Source: CAYYMD01 sp964480425
Lineage (GTDB): Bacteria; Planctomycetota; Phycisphaerae; SM23-33
Direction: 5' to 3'
DNA length: 12,224 nucleotides
Assembly (NCBI GenBank): GCA_964480425.1
Contig: CAYZPY010000072.1
Coordinates: 1 to 12,224, forward strand
A program made the translations under genes and the position numbers. Shown piece after piece: positions 6,925 to 12,224 of this stretch (position 1 is the stretch's first letter; each line of letters begins with the position of its first letter). The notes beneath the pieces were generated by a model. That model ran no database searches. It had not been told where the DNA came from and saw only the letters and a program-made list of their open reading frames with translations.

Positions 6925-7066
6925 CCCGCAGAGACACCGGGAACACAGAGATATAATTTTCTGAGTATTCGATTACCCGTCTGTGAAATCGATGGGTGAT
7001 TTAATCAACGGTTGCTTATTTGTCTTTTAAAATAATTATCTCCGTGCCTCAGTGTCTCTTCGGCCA
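6922..7066. repeat. Intergenic inverted-repeat element, copy B
   Basis: The whole spacer between the CBS gene and recO is bounded by long imperfect inverted repeats. The left arm is 6926-6960 (begins CCGCAGAGACACCGGGAACA). The right arm is 7028-7063, which reverse-complemented begins CCGAAGAGACACTGAGGCAC. By hand I count about 28 matches in 36 aligned positions. The arms are themselves made of degenerate 8-9-nt units of a CACAGAGA type. The left end overlaps the CBS gene's TAA stop (TTAACC). The right end comes within 10 nt of the recO ATG. The core contains a second inverted repeat, ATTACCC (6972-6978) with GGGTGAT (6994-7000). It shares end motifs and placement with copy A. No open reading frame is inside, consistent with a MITE/REP-like sequence. 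Confidence 0.7.
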
Positions 7067-7072
7067 CTACCA

Positions 7073-7843
7073 ATGCCCCAGCGCGACAAGGCAATCTGCA
7101 TAAACGTCACCGATTACAGCGAGACTTCGCAGGTGGCGCACTTTATGAGCCGCTCATCGGGCGTGGTGCGCGTCATAGCCAAGGGCGCCAAGCGCCCCAG
7201 GAGCAAAACCGGCGGCGCGCTGGACCTGCTCGTCGAGGGCGACCTGGTGTTCACCACGGGTCGCGAAAAGGACACCGGACGGACGCTTGGAACGCTGGTG
7301 GAATTCTCCCAGACCGAATTCCACGGCCTGCTCAGGAGCGATTGGCAGCGGTTGAACGCCGCGCTGTACGCCATCGAGTTGGTGGGGATGATGCTTCCCC
7401 AGGCCGACCCGCACCCGGAGGTTTTCGACCTGTTGCACAACACGCTGGCGCGGCTGGGCGGACAGGACGTGGAGACCGGGGCGGTTCTGGCGTATTTCCA
7501 GTGGCGCCTGCTGCGGCACGCGGGACTGCTGGGCGATTTGAAATCATGCGCCGAGTGCGGGCGGCGCCTCACCGGCGCAAGGGAGGCGTATTTCTCCTCG
7601 CGCGCCGGGGGGCTGCTCTGCGAAATTTGCGAGGCGTCGGCGGGAGAAAAATACCGCCTCGACGGCGCCGCCATGGCGGGTATCGCCGCCCTCTCTGCCG
7701 CAGAGGCGGGCACAAGGGTGAAACTGCCGCCCAAACAGGCCCGGGCGGTCAACTCCCTGCTGGCGTACCACGTCACCGAGCAAATGGGCAAAAGGCCCAA
7801 AACGACCAGGTTCGTGCTGGGAAAATTATCGCCCGGCGGATAA
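7073..7843 (+). CDS. recO: DNA repair protein RecO
   Basis: Recombination mediator of the RecFOR pathway: it loads RecA on SSB-coated single-stranded DNA and anneals strands, acting in the cytosol with RecR. The product has 256 residues, close to the family norm. The N-terminal OB-fold region shows AICINVTDYSETSQVAHFMS and VRVIAKGAKRPRSK, the basic DNA-binding edge typical of RecO. A zinc finger is complete, with C159/C162 and C183/C186. The C-terminal helical part ends in RPKTTRFVL. I chose ATG 7073 rather than the in-frame GTG at 7052 because the latter lies inside the right arm of repeat element B and adds non-conserved residues. No Shine-Dalgarno sequence is evident before the ATG. The stop is followed directly by a promoter-like sequence for the next gene. 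Confidence 0.93.
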   Translation: MPQRDKAICINVTDYSETSQVAHFMSRSSGVVRVIAKGAKRPRSKTGGALDLLVEGDLVFTTGREKDTGRTLGTLVEFSQTEFHGLLRSDWQRLNAALYAIELVGMMLPQADPHPEVFDLLHNTLARLGGQDVETGAVLAYFQWRLLRHAGLLGDLKSCAECGRRLTGAREAYFSSRAGGLLCEICEASAGEKYRLDGAAMAGIAALSAAEAGTRVKLPPKQARAVNSLLAYHVTEQMGKRPKTTRFVLGKLSPGG

Positions 7844-7845
7844 CC

Positions 7846-7873
7846 TTGCAGGCGTCGGCGGGGGGTTTATAAT
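7846..7873 (+). promoter_or_regulatory. Candidate promoter for the bamD-like/lptE unit
   Basis: TTGCAG (7846-7851) and a perfect TATAAT (7868-7873) are 16 nt apart, immediately after the recO stop. The transcript would start near 7880 and give a leader of about 26 nt to the ATG at 7906. The -35 box matches only the TTG of the consensus, but the perfect -10 in a GC-rich setting stands out. Genes downstream without a clear promoter of their own (lptE, GH97) could be read from here. Confidence 0.5.
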
Positions 7874-7905
7874 GTGCGCTGGCACGGCGGACCTGTGATA
7901 AACCA

Positions 7906-9051
7906 ATGAAACTCGCGACAAGAATAATGCTGGCGTGCGTGCTGGGGTTCCTTTCGGCGGCGGCGCTGTCGGACCAGGACCAGCAGCAGGAACCCCAATA
8001 CGTCTGGAAAGACGGCAAGTGGGTCCCCCTGGCGGAGCCCGCCAGGGGCAGCCCCGCCGGCGAAATCGCGCTGATGCGAAAGTACCTCCGCCAAAACGAG
8101 CCCAAAAAAGCCGAAAAACTCGCCGAAAAATTCCTCTCCAAATATCCCAACGACGAGCGCTGCCAGCAAGCCATGCTGCTGGGCGGTCGCGCGGAAATGG
8201 CCCGCGGCGATTACTACGACGCATTCGAATGGTTCGAAAGACAACTGGCGCGGTACCCCAACGGAAAACACTCCAGCCGCGCACTGGTGCACGAATACGA
8301 AATCGCCGATGCCTACCTTAACGGGCGCAAACGCAGGGTGGCGATAATATTCCGCTTCAAAGCCGACCAGGAGGGTCTGGCGATACTGGGCAGAATCATC
8401 GCCCACAAGCCCACCTCGCAAATCGCACAAAAGGCCCTGATGCGAAAGGCGGACTACTTCTACAAGCAGGAAAAATACGAACAGGCCGTTTCCGCCTACG
8501 ACAGTTTCATCGAATCCTACGGCAAGTCGCCCCGCGCCGAGCACGCCGCCCTGCGCGCCGCCTGGGCGTCGTACCTCCAGTATCGCGGAGAAAAATACGA
8601 GGACACGCCCCTGGTCGAGGCCAAGCAGCGTTTCGAATGGTTCGTCGAGCGTTGGCCCGAATCCGCCGTTGAAGCCCGCGTGACTGCGGTGATAGAAAAC
8701 ATCAACAGCACGCTGGCCAAAAAAATCTACGCCACCGCCGATTTCTACCGACGCACCGACAAGCAGCATGCATCCATCTTCTACTACAAGGAAATCATCC
8801 GAAAATACCCCGACACGGAATGGGCCGGACGCGCCGAACAGAGCATCAAACTCATCGAGGGCGCCCGGGAGCATAAAACGCCGCCGAACAGACACCTGGA
8901 GGCGATTAAGCGATTGTTCCGGCGCGAAAAAGACAAGCCCCCCAAAGACGACGCCAGAAGCGCCAAGGTAAAATCATCCACGCAACCCGCCACACGAACA
9001 GCCCCGTCGGGCGACGGACGCCAGCCGGACGGGCAAAAAAGCAGGGAGTAA
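7906..9051 (+). CDS. BamD-like TPR protein (outer-membrane assembly candidate)
   Basis: Secreted TPR-repeat protein of 381 residues. An N-terminal signal sequence (KLATR, then a hydrophobic stretch to about residue 22) is followed by a Gln-rich linker and a YVWKDGKWVPL segment. Then come repeated TPR helices, for example KAEKLAEKFLSKYPND, YYDAFEWFERQLARYPNGK, KYEQAVSAYDSFIESYGKSP and SIFYYKEIIRKYPDTEWAG. The spacing and the YP/SP turns resemble BamD/YfiO, the lipoprotein helper of the BAM complex. In family members the protein is lipidated. Here the only early cysteine (C11) is too close to the N-terminus for a normal lipobox, so cleavage near ALS-D23 by signal peptidase I is more likely. From about residue 325 a Lys/Arg/Pro-rich, low-complexity tail follows; E. 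coli BamD (about 245 residues) lacks it. Its partner gene lptE begins 2 nt after the stop. A general CpoB-like TPR protein is the alternative. Confidence 0.75.
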   Translation: MKLATRIMLACVLGFLSAAALSDQDQQQEPQYVWKDGKWVPLAEPARGSPAGEIALMRKYLRQNEPKKAEKLAEKFLSKYPNDERCQQAMLLGGRAEMARGDYYDAFEWFERQLARYPNGKHSSRALVHEYEIADAYLNGRKRRVAIIFRFKADQEGLAILGRIIAHKPTSQIAQKALMRKADYFYKQEKYEQAVSAYDSFIESYGKSPRAEHAALRAAWASYLQYRGEKYEDTPLVEAKQRFEWFVERWPESAVEARVTAVIENINSTLAKKIYATADFYRRTDKQHASIFYYKEIIRKYPDTEWAGRAEQSIKLIEGAREHKTPPNRHLEAIKRLFRREKDKPPKDDARSAKVKSSTQPATRTAPSGDGRQPDGQKSRE

Positions 9052-9053
9052 AA

Positions 9054-9569
9054 ATGAAACGCTTTTTGTATCCCCTGGTCGTCCTGTCCGCCGTGCTTAT
9101 CGGCGGATGCGGATACCAACTGGGCGGCATGTATCCCCGGAACGTCAACAGCGTGGCGGTGATCATGTTCACACGCCAAAAGAACGTTTATCGAAGGGAA
9201 CTGGAGATACGCCTGACCGAGGCGGTGGTCAAGCGCATCCAGCAGGACACCCCCTACAAGATATCCACCCGCGACCGCGCCGACACCGTCCTGACCGGCA
9301 CCATCGAAAAAATCCACCAGCAGGTGCTTAACACCAATCCCGACACGGGCGAACCGCGAATGCTGGAGCTGACCATCACCGTATCGTTCACGTGGAAAAA
9401 CCAGCGAACCGGCAAAATCATCGCCACCCAGCCGAACCTCCGCGTGGCGGACGTCTACATCCCCCGCTGTCCCGTGGGGCAGGACTTCTTCCAGGGAAGT
9501 GAGGACGTCATAAACAAACTCGCCAAGCGCATCGTCGAGCACATGGAAAAACCGTGGGAGCCCGGGTGA
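9054..9569 (+). CDS. lptE: LptE-like LPS-assembly lipoprotein
   Basis: Predicted outer-membrane lipoprotein of 171 residues that would plug and stabilise LptD during delivery of lipopolysaccharide to the cell surface. The signal peptide (KRFLYPLVVLSAVLIGG) ends in a lipobox with acylated C19, directly followed by the family hallmark GYQLGG. Next comes the short strand SVAVIMFTRQ and a helix (RRELEIRLTEAVVKRI) that pairs with the sheet in LptE/RlpB-type folds. Near the end, FFQGSEDVINKLAKRIVEHM is the usual C-terminal helix. AGGGAG lies shortly before the ATG and overlaps the end of the upstream gene. With only 2 nt between the two genes, co-transcription and coupling are very likely. The family is poorly conserved in sequence, so the call rests on the lipobox-GY-x-x-x-G start, the size and the neighbour. 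Confidence 0.82.
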   Translation: MKRFLYPLVVLSAVLIGGCGYQLGGMYPRNVNSVAVIMFTRQKNVYRRELEIRLTEAVVKRIQQDTPYKISTRDRADTVLTGTIEKIHQQVLNTNPDTGEPRMLELTITVSFTWKNQRTGKIIATQPNLRVADVYIPRCPVGQDFFQGSEDVINKLAKRIVEHMEKPWEPG

Positions 9570-9576
9570 AAGCAAA

Positions 9577-9597
9577 GCCCCCCTGCCGCAGGGGGGC
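9577..9597. terminator. GC hairpin between lptE and the GH97 gene
   Basis: GCCCCCCT (9577-9584) pairs perfectly with AGGGGGGC (9590-9597) around a 5-nt loop, 7 nt after the lptE stop and 20 nt before the next ATG. There is no T run on the plus strand, so full rightward termination is doubtful. It could attenuate readthrough or protect the lptE message end. On the minus strand it is followed by TTTGCTTT, which looks more like a terminator, although no leftward gene is near. Confidence 0.5.
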
Positions 9598-9617
9598 ACC
9601 CACGCGCGGCGGAATCC

Positions 9618-11417
9618 ATGCACAGCGACATACCCGAAATTACTTCCCCCGATAAATCGATCCGCGTCGACGTCGACGTCTCCAGTGGCTCAATCAGTTA
9701 CAGCGTCACATTCGAGGGAAAGCCCGTCCTTGCGCCCTCGCCGCTGGGCATAACCGTGGACGGCGTCGACCTGTCGTCGGGCGCGACTCCCGGGCGGGTC
9801 GAACTGTCGTCATTCAGGGAAACCTACCCCACCAGCGGCCCGCATTCCACCGCCGTAAACCATTACAACCAGGCCGACATCCCGCTGAGGCACGCCCCCG
9901 GCGGCGGCGCCTGGACGTTGCAGTTCCGCGTTTTTGACGATGCGGTGGCGTACCGCTACGTGGTTGGCGGCACGGGCCGGCGCATGATTGACCGCGAGTC
10001 GTCCGCGTGGGTCCTGCCCCGCGGCTGCACCGCATGGTTCCAGGACCGCGCGGGTAATTACGAAGGAGTGTATCGACCCGCCGAACCGGCGAAAATCCGG
10101 GACGACCGGATAATAGGACCGCCGATTACGCTGGAGCTGCCCCGACGGGCAGGATACGCCTGCATCACAGAGAGCGACCTCATCGATTATTCCGACATGT
10201 CGCTGCGGTTCGAGCGCCCGAACGTCCTGTGCGTCCGCCACGCGCGCGGAAAGGGATTTTCGCACAATGGCGAGATAACCACCCCCTGGCGCGTGATGAT
10301 AATCTCCCCGGACCTTAACGGGCTTGTCAACAGCGACGCCGTGAAAAATCTCTGTGCGCCGCCCACCGGGAAGCTCGCCCGCGCAAGGTGGATAAAGCCC
10401 GGCCGGGCGCTGTGGTCGATCTTTACGGTCGGCACAAAAACGCCTCAGGTGCAGAAGCAGTTCTGCCGGGGCGCCGGCGAACTCGGTTTTGAATATTTGC
10501 TCATCGACGCCGGGTGGGAAAAGTGGTCCGACAAGTGGTGCGATCTGGACGAGGTCGTCCGTTACGCCGACGCTCGCGGCGTGGACGTGTGGGTGTGGAA
10601 ACACTCGAAGCATCTAAAGGACCAAAAGGAGCGGCGGGAATTTTTCTCCCGGGTCGCCGACGCCGGTTGCGTGGGCGTAAAGATAGACTTTTTCCCGCCC
10701 GCCACGGAGGGGGTGGTGAACTACTACCAGTCGCTGCTGGACAGTGCGGCCGAGTACCAACTGATGGTCAACTTCCACGGATGCAACAAGCCCACAGGGC
10801 GGGCGCGGACCAATCCGCACGAAATGACAAGAGAGGCCGTCCGCGGACAGGAGCATTACTGCAGCGATTCGCCGCCCCAACACGACGCCGCCCTTCCGTT
10901 TACCCGGTTCGTCGCCGGGGCAGCCGATTACACGCCCTGCATATTCAATCCCCACTGGCTCAAGCGCAGCACGCGCGCCCGCGAACTGTCCAAGTGCGTC
11001 ATCTTCACCTCGCCGGTCACGCACTGGTTCGACGAGCCGAGGTTTTACATGAAGAGCAGGGCCGCCGACGTCATCCGCTCGCTTCCGACCACCTGGGACA
11101 GCACAATCGTGCTTGACGGCAGCGAGATAGGGCGCCTGGCGGCCTTTGCCAGACGAAAGGGCGACACCTGGTTCTGCGGCGTGATGAACGCCGGCGAAAA
11201 ACGCGACTTCACCATCGACCTGGACTTCCTCCAGGAGGGACGCTACCTCGCCGTGATTCTGACCGACGATGTGGACAACCTCCCGTACCTGTCGCGAAGC
11301 GAAAAGACGATTACAAAAGGCGACTCGCTGAAATTCACCCTCACACCTGCCGGCGGCGCCGTGGTGCGCCTGTCGCCCGTTAAGAATTCCAATCAGAACC
11401 CGGAGGCGGACCGGTAA
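9618..11417 (+). CDS. Glycoside hydrolase family 97 (retaining-type, alpha-galactosidase-like)
   Basis: Alpha-glycosidase of 599 residues, shorter than SusB (about 740). It has an N-terminal beta-sandwich (about 1-245; ITSPDKSIRVDVDV, AYRYVV), a catalytic barrel (about 246-500; WIKPGRALWS, then YLLIDAGWEKW) and a C-terminal sandwich. From memory of GH97 structures, retaining members use an Asp nucleophile and a Glu acid/base 55 residues later. Here D357 (GVKIDFF) and E412 (REAVRGQEHY) have exactly that spacing. G388 (NFHG) stands where inverting SusB has its base glutamate, and E406 fits a calcium ligand. This points to a retaining enzyme such as an alpha-galactosidase; the actual sugar is inferred. 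No signal peptide is visible and no upstream in-frame start provides one, so it appears cytosolic, unusual for the family. A weak GGCGGA precedes the ATG. Confidence 0.92.
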   Translation: MHSDIPEITSPDKSIRVDVDVSSGSISYSVTFEGKPVLAPSPLGITVDGVDLSSGATPGRVELSSFRETYPTSGPHSTAVNHYNQADIPLRHAPGGGAWTLQFRVFDDAVAYRYVVGGTGRRMIDRESSAWVLPRGCTAWFQDRAGNYEGVYRPAEPAKIRDDRIIGPPITLELPRRAGYACITESDLIDYSDMSLRFERPNVLCVRHARGKGFSHNGEITTPWRVMIISPDLNGLVNSDAVKNLCAPPTGKLARARWIKPGRALWSIFTVGTKTPQVQKQFCRGAGELGFEYLLIDAGWEKWSDKWCDLDEVVRYADARGVDVWVWKHSKHLKDQKERREFFSRVADAGCVGVKIDFFPPATEGVVNYYQSLLDSAAEYQLMVNFHGCNKPTGRARTNPHEMTREAVRGQEHYCSDSPPQHDAALPFTRFVAGAADYTPCIFNPHWLKRSTRARELSKCVIFTSPVTHWFDEPRFYMKSRAADVIRSLPTTWDSTIVLDGSEIGRLAAFARRKGDTWFCGVMNAGEKRDFTIDLDFLQEGRYLAVILTDDVDNLPYLSRSEKTITKGDSLKFTLTPAGGAVVRLSPVKNSNQNPEADR

Positions 11418-11422
11418 GCGGA

Positions 11423-11445
11423 GATTGGAAATTAACCTTCCAATC
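11423..11445. terminator. Hairpin after the GH97 gene
   Basis: GATTGGAA (11423-11430) and TTCCAATC (11438-11445) form a perfect 8-bp stem with a 7-nt loop, starting 6 nt past the GH97 stop codon. It is followed by AAATTCCCC and not a T run, so it is a weak or Rho-assisted terminator candidate. Its position just after the stop supports a transcript end before ftsH. Confidence 0.45.
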
Positions 11446-11526
11446 AAATTCCCCACCCGACGCTTCCGCGCCGGGATTCGACTATCGGCGTAATTAGCGG
11501 TTAAGCAGACTGGTATTTGGAACCGA

Positions 11527-11557
11527 TTGAATGTAATATTGATAAGGGACGTATAAA
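11527..11557 (+). promoter_or_regulatory. Weak promoter candidate for ftsH
   Basis: TTGAAT (11527-11532) and TATAAA (11552-11557) lie in an AT-rich stretch before ftsH, but their 19-nt spacing is longer than ideal. A transcript from here would start very close to the ATG at 11571, giving a nearly leaderless message. That would fit the lack of a Shine-Dalgarno sequence right before the start. Confidence 0.28.
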
Positions 11558-11570
11558 TACTTACTAACTA

Positions 11571-12224
11571 ATGGCCATGAACGACGACAACAACCGCGAC
11601 AACCAGCGCGACCAGGACCCTGGCAAGCCAGACCAGACGCCCCCGCCCCAGCCGCCGCAGCGCTTCAGCCGCTCGCTGCTGGGATGGGTTATCATTATCG
11701 CCGTGGGACTGATGCTCTTTACGATGTTCGGCAGCGGGTTCGAGCAGCGCAAGGAAATCCCCACCGCCGATTTCTGGAACTACGTCGAGAACGGGCAGGT
11801 TACCGGCAAGATTATCGTCAGCCCGGACCGCATCGAAGGGGCCCTTTCGGACGACGTTCCCGCACTGGGAGAGGAAAAGACCCGCAAATTCTTCGTCACG
11901 TACGACTACACCGCCGAAGACAATTTCAGGCAAAAACTCGACACCGCCCTGGAGAAACACAATTTTCCCGCAAAGGCGTATTACGAGAAGGAAAGTTGGT
12001 GGCAGTCGCTGCTTCCGCACCTTCTGCTGACGTTCGTGGTGTTCCTGGCGATATGGTTCCTGCTGTTCCGACGGCTTGGCGCCGCCGCCAGCGGCGGGGG
12101 ATTCCTGGGCAGTTTCGGACGCTCGCGCCACAGGGTGATGAACAAGGAGCACGTGAAGGTCACTTTCAAGGACGTGGCCGGCATCGAGGACGCCAAGGAA
12201 GAAGTCCAGGAACTGATCGAGTTC
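11571..12224 (+). CDS. ftsH: ATP-dependent zinc metalloprotease FtsH, N-terminal part
   Basis: Membrane-anchored AAA+ protease that degrades misfolded membrane proteins and selected regulators. Only the first 218 codons are in the window; the frame is open to the last base. After a hydrophilic Asn/Asp/Gln/Pro-rich leader (about 1-33) comes the first membrane helix (about 36-53, LLGWVIIIAVGLMLFTMF). A small extracytoplasmic domain (about 55-142) and a second helix (about 147-164, LLPHLLLTFVVFLAIWFLLF) follow. A Gly-rich linker (GAAASGGGFLGSFGRS) then leads to VTFKDVAGIEDAKEEVQELIEF, the classic entry to the AAA domain. The Walker motifs and the zinc site HEXXH lie beyond the window. The start could be ATG 11571 or ATG 11577; neither has a nearby Shine-Dalgarno sequence (AAGGGA at 11544-11549 is too far away). 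Confidence 0.95.
   Translation, partial: MAMNDDNNRDNQRDQDPGKPDQTPPPQPPQRFSRSLLGWVIIIAVGLMLFTMFGSGFEQRKEIPTADFWNYVENGQVTGKIIVSPDRIEGALSDDVPALGEEKTRKFFVTYDYTAEDNFRQKLDTALEKHNFPAKAYYEKESWWQSLLPHLLLTFVVFLAIWFLLFRRLGAAASGGGFLGSFGRSRHRVMNKEHVKVTFKDVAGIEDAKEEVQELIEF

Noticed and set aside
7867..8895. Long minus-strand open frame opposite the BamD-like gene
   Set aside because: It mirrors a real signal-peptide TPR gene, contains Phe/Gly/Val-rich filler and has no own ribosome-binding site.
11465..11495. Second hairpin (CGCCG...CGGCG) before ftsH
   Set aside because: Only a 5-bp stem with a 12-nt loop in GC-rich sequence and no T run; not distinguishable from chance.
1..12224. CRISPR array, phage, toxin-antitoxin or defence island
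   Set aside because: No regularly spaced direct repeats, transposase, integrase or defence-domain genes were seen. The genes are almost all housekeeping.

Overview
The window looks like a piece of a chromosome from a GC-rich, diderm (Gram-negative-type) bacterium. The diderm call rests on an LptE-like lipopolysaccharide-assembly lipoprotein next to a BamD-like TPR protein. A Planctomycetota (Phycisphaerae-like) origin is my best guess. It is based on the mix of a ThiD2-ThiE fusion, a GH97 glycosidase, weak ribosome-binding sites and AT-rich spacers between GC-rich genes. It is not proven by any single marker.

Layout. Positions 1-336 carry no gene but end in a strong intrinsic terminator for dnaK, which is read leftward (337-2268). 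A 354-base divergent spacer separates dnaK from glyA (2623-3873, TTG start). From there everything runs rightward: a thiamine-synthesis fusion (4053-5093), tadA (5153-5653), a CBS/CorC-HlyC membrane protein overlapping the tadA stop (about 5647-6924), recO (7073-7843), a BamD-like TPR protein (7906-9051), lptE (9054-9569), a GH97 alpha-glycosidase (9618-11417), and the first 218 codons of ftsH (from 11571), cut by the window end.

How the genes fit together. Most are housekeeping: protein folding and quality control (DnaK, FtsH), one-carbon metabolism (GlyA), thiamine phosphate synthesis, tRNA wobble editing (TadA), recombinational repair (RecO) and outer-membrane assembly (BamD-like, LptE). 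The GH97 enzyme is the only clearly catabolic gene. It carries the residues expected of the retaining branch and has no visible signal peptide.

The most unusual non-coding signal is a pair of intergenic elements, after glyA and after the CBS protein gene. Both have imperfect terminal inverted repeats built on a TTAACCAC-RGAG/CACAGAG theme. Each starts on the stop codon of the gene before it and fills most or all of the spacer. I found no phage, CRISPR, transposase, toxin-antitoxin or defence genes, and no convincing new multi-gene system.
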